Source of the DNA: Jeotgalibacillus alimentarius
GTDB lineage: Bacteria; Bacillota; Bacilli; Bacillales; Jeotgalibacillaceae
Assembly: GCF_000829445.1 (NCBI RefSeq)
Contig: NZ_JXRQ01000015.1
Span: 62,001 to 126,000 of the forward strand
DNA length: 64,000 nt
Direction: 5' to 3'
The notes under the pieces are model-generated. The model had not been told where the DNA came from and did not search any database. It saw only the letters and a program-made list of their open reading frames with translations. Of the stretch, positions 27,535 through 35,427 are shown in pieces; position 1 is the first letter of the stretch; every line of letters starts with the position of its first letter. A program made the translations under genes and the position numbers.

Positions 27535-27624
27535 TAACCTCACCCTATTTCTTATTGAGACTCAATTATACATGTAAAGACATCTCCCTGCCAAAACAAA
27601 GCGCAGTTGTGTCAATTTTATTAA

Positions 27625-27690
27625 AGATGTATTTTATATATTGCTTTTAAATTTTACTCGGTTATCATTAAGATATATTCAAAATACACC
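27625..27690. promoter_or_regulatory. Candidate NsrR operators before hmp
   Basis: Two AT-rich imperfect dyads: AGATGTATTTTATATATT at 27625-27642 and AGATATATTCAAAATACACC at 27671-27690. Both resemble the B. subtilis NsrR site (ATRTATYTTAAATATAT-like). They lie between nsrR and hmp, the second 23 bases before the hmp start, where it would block transcription. Confidence 0.6.
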
Positions 27691-27712
27691 TTTAAATGGA
27701 GTGATTGATTAC

Positions 27713-28918
27713 ATGCTTTCTCAACAGACAATCGATACAGTTAAAGCCACAGTACCTGTTCTTGAGGTAAAAGGAACTGAAATCACGACGCGTTTTTACT
27801 CAATGCTATTTGAAGCGCACCCTGAATTACTAAATATTTTTAACCATGCGAATCAGAAACAGGGCCGCCAGCAGACAGCACTTGCTAATACCGTATACGC
27901 TGCCGCAGTGCATATCGATCAGCTTGAAGCGATTATTCCGGCTGTTAAAAAAATTGCACATAAGCACCGCAGCCTCGGCGTACTGCCTGAGCACTACCCA
28001 ATTGTAGGAGAATATCTGCTGAAGGCGATCAAAGATGTGTTAGGCGATGCTGCCACAGACGACATTTTAACTGCATGGGGCGAAGCGTATGGCGTCATTG
28101 CTGATGCATTTATTTCTATTGAAAAAGATATGTACGACGATGCAGCTTCAGTTGAAGGCGGCTGGGAAGGCTTTAAAAACTTCACAATCGCTAAAAAAGA
28201 AGAAGAGAGTTCACTCATTACTTCTTTCTATCTGAAGCCTGCTGACGGAGAAAAACTTCCTGAATTTATGCCTGGACAGTACGTAACAGTGCGCACAAAA
28301 ATTCCTGGTGATGAGTATATGCTGAACCGCCAATACAGCCTGTCGACTTCTTACACACCGGATTACTACAGAATTTCTGTTAAAAAAGAAGCTGAACAGG
28401 ATCCGAACGGACGTGTTTCAACTTTCCTGCATGATGAGTTAAACGAAGGCGATACACTTGAACTAAGCGTTCCGGCCGGAGATTTCTTCTGTAATATTCA
28501 TGATGAGCATCCACTGACACTCATCAGTGGTGGCGTAGGAATCACGCCAATGTACAGCATGCTGAAGTCAATCGCTGATAAAAACCCCGATCGTCCTGTG
28601 ACATTCATTCATGCAGCGCGTAACCAGGACGTCCGCGCATTCGGCAATGATGTACAGGAAACCGTAGCCAGACTTTCAAACGGGAAGAGCTATATTGTCT
28701 ACGAACAGGAAGGCCTTGATGGTGACTTTACAGGTTTCATTAACGCTGATGTACTGAAGCAGGCAGCCAACCTCGATGGCGAATTCTTCGTCTGTGGTCC
28801 GGTACCCTTCATGGAAGCTGTGATCCAGTCACTGACAGCAATCGGCATTCCGGCTGAAAAGATCAATTTTGAATTCTTCGGTCCGGCTATAGCTATTAAA
28901 ACTGAACAGAATGCTTGA
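27713..28918 (+). CDS. hmp: Flavohaemoprotein (nitric oxide dioxygenase)
   Basis: Converts NO and O2 to nitrate with NAD(P)H in the cytoplasm. It has 401 aa: globin domain with Y29 and proximal H85 ([10 protein letters not shown]), FAD domain with RQYSLS (about residue 206), and NAD domain with [12 protein letters not shown] and [12 protein letters not shown]. The start is the ATG at 27713, which has GGAG and gives the family's usual length; longer in-frame extensions are not supported. Divergent from nsrR. Confidence 0.95.
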   Translation: MLSQQTIDTVKATVPVLEVKGTEITTRFYSMLFEAHPELLNIFNHANQKQGRQQTALANTVYAAAVHIDQLEAIIPAVKKIAHKHRSLGVLPEHYPIVGEYLLKAIKDVLGDAATDDILTAWGEAYGVIADAFISIEKDMYDDAASVEGGWEGFKNFTIAKKEEESSLITSFYLKPADGEKLPEFMPGQYVTVRTKIPGDEYMLNRQYSLSTSYTPDYYRISVKKEAEQDPNGRVSTFLHDELNEGDTLELSVPAGDFFCNIHDEHPLTLISGGVGITPMYSMLKSIADKNPDRPVTFIHAARNQDVRAFGNDVQETVARLSNGKSYIVYEQEGLDGDFTGFINADVLKQAANLDGEFFVCGPVPFMEAVIQSLTAIGIPAEKINFEFFGPAIAIKTEQNA

Positions 28919-28924
28919 TAGATT

Positions 28925-28956
28925 GAAAGCCCGGACAAGGATGTCCGGGCTTTTTG
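28925..28956 (+). terminator. Intrinsic terminator after hmp
   Basis: AAAGCCCGGACA/TGTCCGGGCTTTTT. Array 5 begins 44 bases further on. Confidence 0.9.
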
Positions 28957-28999
28957 TGTATGGATTGCGCGTTTTATTGTGAGGGGGACGTGCTTTCGG

Positions 29000-29146
29000 A
29001 TGGGTACAATGACGCAATCTCCGGAACCACCGCTAAAATTTTCTGAACGTCACGTGTCATTTTATGATCACCAGCAGAAATCTTCTGAACCACACCCGTA
29101 ATCTCCTGAACACACACGATTATCTCCTGAACCCCATCCCCACAGA
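29000..29146 (+). repeat. 21-bp periodic array 5 (CTGAAC core)
   Basis: A 21-bp head starting ATGGGT is followed by six units of exactly 21 bp. The cores end at 29027, 29048, 29069, 29090, 29111 and 29132: CCGGAAC, TCTGAAC, TATGATC, TCTGAAC, CCTGAAC, CCTGAAC, each preceded by an ATCT/ATTT-like tract. The other 14 bp vary. Total length 147 bp, same as arrays 1, 3 and 4, in the direction of hmp and downstream of its terminator. Confidence 0.85.
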
Positions 29147-29216
29147 AAAAACTTCACCCCAGGGTATCCCTTTCCTCCCACACTTACGATCTAGTGAGTG
29201 AAAGGAGGTGATCAAC

Positions 29217-29435
29217 ATGGCAAACGTATCAGTGAAAAATGTCAGCATCCGACTACTGTTTGACGCAGGTCTGAACGGTGAAGGGAAAGCAGTAACAAAA
29301 CGCAAGACATACAGCCGCATCCGTCTGAACGCAACACCTGAACAAATGTATAACACATCAGCAGCACTTGCTGTTCTCTCAAGCTATCAGCTTATTGAGA
29401 TCGAAAGTGTCGAGTCCGGCAGAGTAACGCTTTAA
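29217..29435 (+). CDS. DUF1659 domain protein
   Basis: A 72-aa protein of the DUF1659 family, whose role is unknown. The ending ALAVLSSYQLIEIESVESG is typical. I use the ATG at 29217, eight bases after a full AAAGGAGG, not the in-frame GTG at 29208 that overlaps it. First of three genes (DUF1659, DUF2922, YvrJ), a cluster conserved in Bacillales. Confidence 0.85.
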   Translation: MANVSVKNVSIRLLFDAGLNGEGKAVTKRKTYSRIRLNATPEQMYNTSAALAVLSSYQLIEIESVESGRVTL

Positions 29436-29467
29436 TCACCAACTAAAATCAGAAAGGAGATACACAC

Positions 29468-29689
29468 ATGGATAAAACACTAGAACTGATCTTCATCACA
29501 TCTGAGGGCGGGAATACGACCCTGACAGTTGACTCGCCTATTGAACCTGTTGATCCTGCCGCTGTTCAGGCAGCTATGCAGACGGTCATTGATGAAAACC
29601 TTTTTCTTTCCACATCCGGCGCGCTGACTGGGATTAAAAGCGCACGAATCGTATCACGGGGCGTTGAAGCAGTAGATTTTGCAGTGTAA
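29468..29689 (+). CDS. DUF2922 domain protein
   Basis: A 73-aa protein with the DUF2922 pattern (LELIFITSEGGNTTLTV, then AAMQTVIDENLF and GIKSARIVSRGVEAVDF). Function unknown. AAAGGAG lies ten bases before ATG. 32 bases after the DUF1659 gene, so the two are co-transcribed. Confidence 0.85.
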   Translation: MDKTLELIFITSEGGNTTLTVDSPIEPVDPAAVQAAMQTVIDENLFLSTSGALTGIKSARIVSRGVEAVDFAV

Positions 29690-29697
29690 ATAATAGA

Positions 29698-29725
29698 GGC
29701 GGTCAGCTCAGGCTGACCGCTTTTT
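29698..29725 (+). terminator. Intrinsic terminator
   Basis: GCGGTCAGC(TCAG)GCTGACCGCTTTTT after DUF2922; expression of the next gene may need read-through or its own promoter. Confidence 0.88.
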
Positions 29726-29753
29726 AAAATCCGGCACAGAAAGGAATGAGGGA

Positions 29754-29888
29754 ATGGAACAGTGGATTTCTTTTATCAGTGATGTCGGCTTTCCAATTAT
29801 TGTGACGCTCTATCTGCTTCACAGAATTGAAGCCAAGCTCGAAGCAGTCATTGAGTCCATCCATGGACTGACTGAAGCAGCAAAATAA
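29754..29888 (+). CDS. YvrJ family protein (44 aa)
   Basis: A 44-aa protein: an N-terminal hydrophobic helix (WISFISDVGFPIIVTLYLL) followed by an amphipathic stretch (HRIEAKLEAVIESIHGL). This matches the YvrJ family, which has no known role and usually follows DUF1659/DUF2922 genes, as here. GAGGG lies before the ATG. Confidence 0.82.
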   Translation: MEQWISFISDVGFPIIVTLYLLHRIEAKLEAVIESIHGLTEAAK

Positions 29889-29928
29889 AAAACTGAGGCA
29901 CTCGTAAAGTGAGTGTCTCAGTTTTTTT
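29889..29928. terminator. Bidirectional intrinsic terminator
   Basis: AAAAACTGAGGCACTC(GTAAA)GTGAGTGTCTCAGTTTTTTT, between yvrJ and the convergent small membrane gene. Confidence 0.9.
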
Positions 29929-30115
29929 ACTTTTCTTCTCTTTTTCTTCTTCTTAATTCAAAATACCACATCAGCATTGTGAAGAAGAATCCGAATAGAA
30001 CGGATTGCACAGCATTTGGTCCCCAGTTAATCTGATCTGCTAACGCAAGATCCCACAGCATCGAGAACACAAAATAAATAACGGTATAAATTACAAAACG
30101 AATGACGATTGCCAC
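29927..30115 (-). CDS. Small membrane protein (62 aa)
   Basis: Two membrane helices (residues about 3-22 and 34-52) and a strongly basic C-terminus (ELRRRKREEK). I place the start at a GTG eight bases after AAAAGGAG; a longer ATG form starting at 30145 has that ribosome site inside it. No family recognised. Confidence 0.68.
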   Translation of the reverse strand: MAIVIRFVIYTVIYFVFSMLWDLALADQINWGPNAVQSVLFGFFFTMLMWYFELRRRKREEK

Positions 30116-30206
30116 AATTGACGCTCCTTTTCGAGTTACATACATAAGATAGTATTAGTATGACATATCTGAGTGAAAAATGCGTCTTTCATTTCGGATT
30201 GGCCTG

Positions 30207-32576
30207 TTACGCTTCAATGACTTCTCTTGTTGACATATATCCTTCAAAATCAACAGGGTTAAGCGGTCTTGAATAATAATACCCCTGGATGGAGTGACAG
30301 CCAAGCTTTTGCAAATGATGGACCTGTTCGATTGTCTCCACACCTTCAGCAATAATACTCAGTCCAAGATTTTCAGCCATTGACATAATAGCCGCGGCAA
30401 CACCCGGATCAGTTTCGAGCTGCAGTGTGAAGGATCTGTCCATTTTCAGACTGTCTACATGCAGTTTATGCAGATAGCTTAAGGAGCTGTATCCGGTACC
30501 GAAATCATCAATACTTACTGTCACACCAAGCGTTCTCAGCTTTTGCAGCACACGGTTCACATACTCCTCCTGCTTCATGACAAGTCTTTCGGTAATTTCA
30601 AATTCCAGTAACTCTGCCGGTACTTCAAATGTTTTCATCAGACTGGTCACATACCCCAGGAATTCTTCCTGCAGCAGGGTATTCAATGAAATGTTAATAG
30701 ACACCCTGCCTGTGAAAGTGCCATTCCTGTTCCATTCGCCGACCTGTTCACACACTGTATAGATAATGTGCTGTTCAAGCGGTACAATCAGCCCGCTTTC
30801 TTCAGCTAAAGGGATAAAAATTCCAGGAGGAACCATCCCTCTTTCTTTATTATCCCATCGCGCAAGTGCTTCAGCACCCTCGATTCTGCCGGTTCTCGAA
30901 TCTACTTTCGGCTGGTAATAGACCATGAGTTCCTTTTCACCAATCGCATTTCTGAGCTCTGTCTCCATACCAAGGAGCATTCCGGCGTCTTCAGAGTAGG
31001 ACTGATCAAATTCAACGAGCTGATTACCGCCCGCTTCCTTCGCTTTGTACATGGCAAGGTCAGCATATTGCAGTAACTCTTCAGCGTCCGATGTATGTTC
31101 ACCAAATCTCGCGGACCCGATACTTGCTGTCATCATGACTTCTGTGCCTTCAACAGATAAGGGTTTATTAAAATCCGACAGCACATCACGGGCAGCCTTT
31201 TCTGCAAGTTCAGATTCACATACAATGAGAAATTCATCTCCGCCGAGCCTGACTGCTGTAGCATTATACTTACGGGCAATCTGACGTATTTGTCTTCCCG
31301 TTACTTTTAACAGCTGATCACCAAACGAATGACCGTATGTATCATTGATTCTCTTAAACCGGTCAAAATCCATCAGAATATAACTGAATGGAACATTAGA
31401 TTCTATCAGCTGCTCTGACACTTTATTTAACTTCCTGCGGTTAGGCAGACGCGTCAGTTCATCATGATACGCCAGAAATTCCACACGGGACTCAGTCCGT
31501 TTCTTATCTGTAATGTCTTCTACAATGCCAAATGCACCAATCACCTGGCCATTGGTGATCGTCCGGATTGCGGTAATAGATACTTCAGAAAACCCGCGGT
31601 CTTTTCTCATCATTCTTGACTGAAGTCTTGGCATCGATCCGCTTAACACCTTTTTAAAATAGCGGACAACATTATGCTTTCTTTTCGTTTCAAACAGTTC
31701 TTCTATATTCATCCCACGCAATTCTTCATAAGAATACCCGCTCAATTTTATCGCTTCATTATTCACATCAATAATTCTCCCGTTGATATCCGTTGAAAAA
31801 ACGGCTGCGGGATTATGATTGAATAGTGAGGTATAAACTTCAGTGCTTCTTAGATAGAGTTGATCACTGTAAAGATCAGGTACGACTTTTAATACCAGAT
31901 TTGCAGCAATTACATATAAAAATGGCACAAGTGCGAGCGGAGTGCTGGCAGACGCTATCGTTGAAAAATCGAGAAGTGAGGTCAGCATAATATAAGGAGC
32001 ACCTGCGAGTGCTGCCCCCGTCAAAATGCTACCAGCCACCTTCCATTTCCTCAGCGCACGGTCATAATTCTCATGTGTAATCTGCAGTAAGAAACGGTAA
32101 ATTGATAAAGACATGCCGTAAATCATAAACAAAGACATCATCAGCAGAACCGGCTTCACGTCAATATATTCACTGAACAAAACGGCAAAGCCTGCTGAAT
32201 TAGCGAATATCACACTCAGTGCAATCACACCACTCATCAGAAAATATCTCAGCGTGTTCTTTTTTACGACTGACTGGGCTGCCTTAAGTGCACCATAAGA
32301 GCCAATCACACACATGGTATAGTTGATGATCGAATAGGTAACATATGAAGCTACATCATGCGGTAAATCAATTGAAATTGAGACAAAAAAATGAGTCAGC
32401 CAGAATGTAAGTCCCAGCAGCATAGCATTTCTGATCAGAATCATCTCTTTATGTTTATCACTGGTGAACTTTACACGCCTGCTGAACTGTATAGCTAAAG
32501 TACTGCTGATGATTGAAAAGATAATTGTTAGCAGTACATACTCAATCTTAAAATGATAAAAAGCCAGCTGATCCAT
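30207..32576 (-). CDS. Membrane PAS-GGDEF-EAL protein (c-di-GMP turnover)
   Basis: A 789-aa protein with about seven N-terminal membrane helices (residues 8-235), a PAS domain (about 245-360: TSLFNHNPAAVFSTDINGRI), a GGDEF domain with intact RLGGDEF (about 445) and an EAL domain with intact EALAR (about 557) and DDFGTGYSSLSYL. Both active-site signatures are kept, so either diguanylate cyclase, phosphodiesterase or both activities are possible. The input signal is unknown. GGAGGGCG supports the ATG. Confidence 0.9.
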   Translation of the reverse strand: MDQLAFYHFKIEYVLLTIIFSIISSTLAIQFSRRVKFTSDKHKEMILIRNAMLLGLTFWLTHFFVSISIDLPHDVASYVTYSIINYTMCVIGSYGALKAAQSVVKKNTLRYFLMSGVIALSVIFANSAGFAVLFSEYIDVKPVLLMMSLFMIYGMSLSIYRFLLQITHENYDRALRKWKVAGSILTGAALAGAPYIMLTSLLDFSTIASASTPLALVPFLYVIAANLVLKVVPDLYSDQLYLRSTEVYTSLFNHNPAAVFSTDINGRIIDVNNEAIKLSGYSYEELRGMNIEELFETKRKHNVVRYFKKVLSGSMPRLQSRMMRKDRGFSEVSITAIRTITNGQVIGAFGIVEDITDKKRTESRVEFLAYHDELTRLPNRRKLNKVSEQLIESNVPFSYILMDFDRFKRINDTYGHSFGDQLLKVTGRQIRQIARKYNATAVRLGGDEFLIVCESELAEKAARDVLSDFNKPLSVEGTEVMMTASIGSARFGEHTSDAEELLQYADLAMYKAKEAGGNQLVEFDQSYSEDAGMLLGMETELRNAIGEKELMVYYQPKVDSRTGRIEGAEALARWDNKERGMVPPGIFIPLAEESGLIVPLEQHIIYTVCEQVGEWNRNGTFTGRVSINISLNTLLQEEFLGYVTSLMKTFEVPAELLEFEITERLVMKQEEYVNRVLQKLRTLGVTVSIDDFGTGYSSLSYLHKLHVDSLKMDRSFTLQLETDPGVAAAIMSMAENLGLSIIAEGVETIEQVHHLQKLGCHSIQGYYYSRPLNPVDFEGYMSTREVIEA

Positions 32577-32682
32577 GATCTTACGCCCTCCATCTATTCC
32601 ATATATCTATCATTTGATAATACTAAAGACCCAATATAGTTATTATACAAGGGTGACTATCATAATGGAAGGTTAGACAAAA

Positions 32683-33525
32683 TCATTTTTTTCTGCCTAT
32701 TAATATTTCTATATCCAGTGTCATCTCCGTCTGGCTCAATGCTTTAAAAGAAGCTGTTTTTTCAGGTGCTGCGTGCCAGCTGAGCGGTGTCATATCAACA
32801 AGTGCACTGATGGCCTTTTGATCGAGTACCTGCGTGACATAAACGGGTATTTTTTTCTCCACGTTAAAATGCTCGTAAAAAGCTGAAACTGTCTCATCAT
32901 TCTTATACTGATCCCCAACATACTGCTTGCGCAGCTCTTTCAGGTAATCGGATCCGGGCACAACCTTAACCACTTCCCCATCTTCTTTTAACAACCGGGT
33001 AAATTCACGGTAATTCGCAGGAGACAGGATATTCAGAACGATATCCACAGACCCGCTCTCTACTGGCGTTTTTGCCAGATCCGCAGTCATCCAGATCGGT
33101 TCATCGTAATAACGTGCTGCTGTCTGAATACCGTCTTTTGCAAGGTCAATTCCAATCCCGGTAAAATCATTCAGCCCTTCTATCAGCTGCGCCAAGTGAG
33201 TCCCTTCTCCACAGCCAGCATCAAGAATGACGCCAGAATGACGGCTGCTTAAATGCGACATCACTTCATTCATCACAGGCTTGAAAAATCCAGCTTTGTT
33301 CATTAAAGTATGTCTGGCTTCAAACAACTCTTTTGTATATTTTGTTTTTATTGGTTTTGTTAACAGGTGGAGCGAACCATTCTTTGCGAAATCGAATCGA
33401 TGGCTGTTCACACATATCATAGACAAAGACTGTTCTGTAAGCTGTTCACCGCATACCGGACAGAGCAAATGCGGGAATGTCTCCCTTACTTTTATTGCAG
33501 CTGTCTCTCTCTTCTTTAATTTCAT
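32683..33525 (-). CDS. rlmA: 23S rRNA (guanine-N1)-methyltransferase RlmA family
   Basis: SAM-dependent methyltransferase of 280 aa that modifies a guanine in 23S rRNA helix 35 (G745 or G748 by subtype). The N-terminal zinc-binding domain has CPVCGEQL and later C..H (ICVNSHRFD); the Rossmann domain has the SAM motif ILDAGCGEGTHL and a NILSPANYREF segment typical of the family. TlrB-type subtypes give macrolide resistance; which subtype is not clear. GGAGCG supports the ATG. Confidence 0.88.
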   Translation of the reverse strand: MKLKKRETAAIKVRETFPHLLCPVCGEQLTEQSLSMICVNSHRFDFAKNGSLHLLTKPIKTKYTKELFEARHTLMNKAGFFKPVMNEVMSHLSSRHSGVILDAGCGEGTHLAQLIEGLNDFTGIGIDLAKDGIQTAARYYDEPIWMTADLAKTPVESGSVDIVLNILSPANYREFTRLLKEDGEVVKVVPGSDYLKELRKQYVGDQYKNDETVSAFYEHFNVEKKIPVYVTQVLDQKAISALVDMTPLSWHAAPEKTASFKALSQTEMTLDIEILIGRKK

Positions 33526-33601
33526 TCCAAAACGCTCCGATCAATTTTTCTTAATCATAACAAAGTCACATCCCGCTGCATTCCGTCAAAATGTGACAAA
33601 T

Positions 33602-33626
33602 GTTTGTCTTCATCGTAAACGGGTAA
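33602..33626 (+). promoter_or_regulatory. Candidate sigma-B promoter
   Basis: GTTTGT, 13 bases, GGGTAA, against the consensus GTTTAA-N12-15-GGGTAT. It lies 33 bases before the start of the small hydrophilic protein, a good distance for a general-stress promoter. Confidence 0.62.
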
Positions 33627-33658
33627 ATGAAAAACAAAATCCTAAGGAGTGTTTTACA

Positions 33659-33850
33659 ATGGAAAACAAGCATCAGGATTTCGGTGATAAGGTCAAGGGT
33701 GTATTGAATAAGATGACCGGCAAAGATGATCCAGACAATTATAACAATCATGAACATGATGATCCGCTACTGAAACATCAGCTTCATGAAGCTAAAACCA
33801 AAGGTCTTGTCAGAGACGATTCAGGTATTTCAAAAAACAATAGTATTTAA
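33659..33850 (+). CDS. Small hydrophilic protein, probable general-stress gene
   Basis: A 63-aa highly charged protein rich in D, H, K and N (DNYNNHEHDDPLLKHQL), with no hydrophobic segment. CTAAGGAG nine bases before the ATG fixes the start; the longer in-frame extension upstream runs through the promoter and is not real. The sigma-B-like promoter and the hydrophilic, disordered composition suggest a stress role (inference). No named family is recognised. Confidence 0.75.
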   Translation: MENKHQDFGDKVKGVLNKMTGKDDPDNYNNHEHDDPLLKHQLHEAKTKGLVRDDSGISKNNSI

Positions 33851-33856
33851 CCCCGC

Positions 33857-33887
33857 ACTGTCTGAGTCATACTCAGGCAGTTTTTTG
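33857..33887 (+). terminator. Intrinsic terminator
   Basis: ACTGTCTGAG(TCATA)CTCAGGCAGTTTTTTG after the small stress gene. Confidence 0.88.
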
Positions 33888-33933
33888 TTGCAAACAGTCT
33901 TCAGACGAATAATTTCGCCCACAACCGCAATAG

Positions 33934-34054
33934 TTATTCACATACTTTATACACATATCCACTATTAAATACAGAATATGATGGAAAAAGGTTACTTATT
34001 ATCCACATGTGGATGAATGGAATGTTCGTGTCTGCAGGGGTTTAGTGTGGATAA
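33934..34054. promoter_or_regulatory. DnaA-box cluster
   Basis: Four exact TTATNCACA boxes in 121 bp: TTATTCACA (33934), TTATACACA (33947), TTATCCACA (33999) and TGTGGATAA (reverse, 34046). A one-mismatch box TGTGGATGA (34008) abuts the third. The surrounding 33888-34103 stretch is AT-rich and has no gene. Binding by DnaA is predicted from the boxes alone. Confidence 0.72.
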
Positions 34055-34103
34055 CTGTGTTTAGCTTGGTTCTATGATACTCAGTACTCCTCATTTTTGA
34101 ATA

Positions 34104-34138
34104 ATAAAAAGCCGGGACATTGCAGCCCCGACTTTTTC
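34104..34138 (-). terminator. Intrinsic terminator of the ferredoxin reductase gene
   Basis: On the minus strand AAAAAGTCGGGGC/GTCCCGGCTTTTT. Confidence 0.88.
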
Positions 34139-34139
34139 A

Positions 34140-35180
34140 TTATATCTGCTTAGCAAGTTCACGGTTCTTTTCTTTGAATACATCATTATGTGAAGATACC
34201 ATTGCAGCAGACCCCGCATCCGGTGTAATATAGCGCTTCGCCTGATTCACTGCAATTGCAGCATCATGGAATGCTCCCATCAACAGGTTCAGCTTACCGT
34301 CATGCTTGGAGATATCTCCTGCTGCATATAGTCCCGGCACGCTCGATTCGCCGCCGGACTTTGTTTTAATAAAATATTCATCCACCATATTGATAGGAAG
34401 TTCACTATTTTTGATCAGTGATGCATCGATTTCATAGCCATGATTAATGATGACATCATCCACTTCCAACGAGCTTTGTTCGTTTGTAATACTGTGTGTC
34501 AGTTCAACGCGGTCAATTGCATCATGCGCTTCATTTGCGTGCAGCCTGGTAATCTGAGTGTTCAACAGGCACTCCGCCGTACTGCCCATCAGCTGGCCGA
34601 TCTGGGATTCATGTCCTTTGAAGTTACAGCTTCGGTGCGTGATATATACCTTTTTTGCAATCGGCTCAAGTTCATTTGCCCAGTCGATCGCAGTATTGCC
34701 TCCGCCTGAGATCAGAACGGTCTTATTCTTGAATTTCTTCAGTGACTGAACTGTATAGTGAAGGTTCGTAACTTCAAAACGTTCCGCGCCTTCGATCTGA
34801 AGCTTCTGCGGATTCAAAATTCCACTTCCAACTGCTACAATAACAGTTTTTGAAGTATGTAAATTGCCATTTGCCGCTTTAATTTCAAAGTGACCGTTTT
34901 CATTTTTTGAGATTGTTTCAACCTTTTCATTCAGGTAGACAGAAGGGTTAAAAGTCAGTCCCTGCTCGATCATCTGTTCAACCATTTTAGCACCGGTCAC
35001 AGGTGGCATACCGCCTGCATCCCAGATCATTTTTTCCGGATATACGTTAACTTTCCCGCCTAAATAAGGCTGGTATTCAAGAATTTTCGTTTTCATTCCG
35101 CGCAGACCGCTATAGAAAGCTGAATATAATCCGGCAGGGCCTCCGCCGATAATCGTAACGTCAAATAAATTTTTCTCCAT
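34140..35180 (-). CDS. Ferredoxin/flavodoxin-NADP(+) reductase (YumC/YcgT type)
   Basis: Thioredoxin-reductase-like FAD enzyme of 346 aa that passes electrons between NADPH and ferredoxin or flavodoxin. FAD site VTIIGGGPAGLYSAFYSG at the N-terminus, NADPH site ISGGGNTAIDW (about 160), GLYAAGDISKHDGK near 285. It lacks the CxxC of thioredoxin reductase, as the family does. The ATG at 35180, eight bases after AGGAG, is preferred to the GTG at 35189. The Fur box upstream favours an iron-starvation role like YcgT. Confidence 0.9.
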   Translation of the reverse strand: MEKNLFDVTIIGGGPAGLYSAFYSGLRGMKTKILEYQPYLGGKVNVYPEKMIWDAGGMPPVTGAKMVEQMIEQGLTFNPSVYLNEKVETISKNENGHFEIKAANGNLHTSKTVIVAVGSGILNPQKLQIEGAERFEVTNLHYTVQSLKKFKNKTVLISGGGNTAIDWANELEPIAKKVYITHRSCNFKGHESQIGQLMGSTAECLLNTQITRLHANEAHDAIDRVELTHSITNEQSSLEVDDVIINHGYEIDASLIKNSELPINMVDEYFIKTKSGGESSVPGLYAAGDISKHDGKLNLLMGAFHDAAIAVNQAKRYITPDAGSAAMVSSHNDVFKEKNRELAKQI

Positions 35181-35235
35181 GATTTTCACTCCTGATTTTC
35201 AACTTGAAATCTTCCGTGAACATTGATTTATAAGC

Positions 35236-35256
35236 AAATGATTCTCATTCTCATTT
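35236..35256. promoter_or_regulatory. Fur box upstream of the ferredoxin reductase gene
   Basis: On the minus strand AAATGAGAATGAGAATCATT, three overlapping GA(T/G)AAT-type hexamers as in the Fur box (GATAATGATAATCATTATC). 56 bases before the start. Repression by Fur-Fe is inferred. Confidence 0.7.
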
Positions 35257-35396
35257 AAATTCTTTTTCATTCTATCACACCTCTCTAAGGAATTGCATTA
35301 AAAATTCGCTGAAAATCAGCCAATTAACAGAAAACACTGACACATATTATGTCTGCCGGGACATTTTTATTACTGATGAAATGTCCTTGAAAAACA

Positions 35397-35427
35397 GTAA
35401 AACTGCCGGGAAGCCCGGCAGTTTTAC
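35397..35427. terminator. Intrinsic terminator of the APH-family gene
   Basis: AAAACTGCCGGGAAGCCCGGCAGTTTT; on the minus strand it overlaps the stop codon. A separate 8-bp stem, GGACATTT/AAATGTCC, lies beyond it at 35359-35386 with no known role. Confidence 0.85.

Noticed and set aside
33281-33850. 189-codon plus-strand ORF ending with the small stress gene
   Set aside because: The first 126 codons are antisense to rlmA and cross the sigma-B-like promoter; only the last 63 codons, behind a ribosome site, are credible.
33934-34054. DnaA-box cluster as the chromosomal origin
   Set aside because: No dnaA, dnaN, rpmH, gyrase or par genes are near and no clear DNA-unwinding element was seen.
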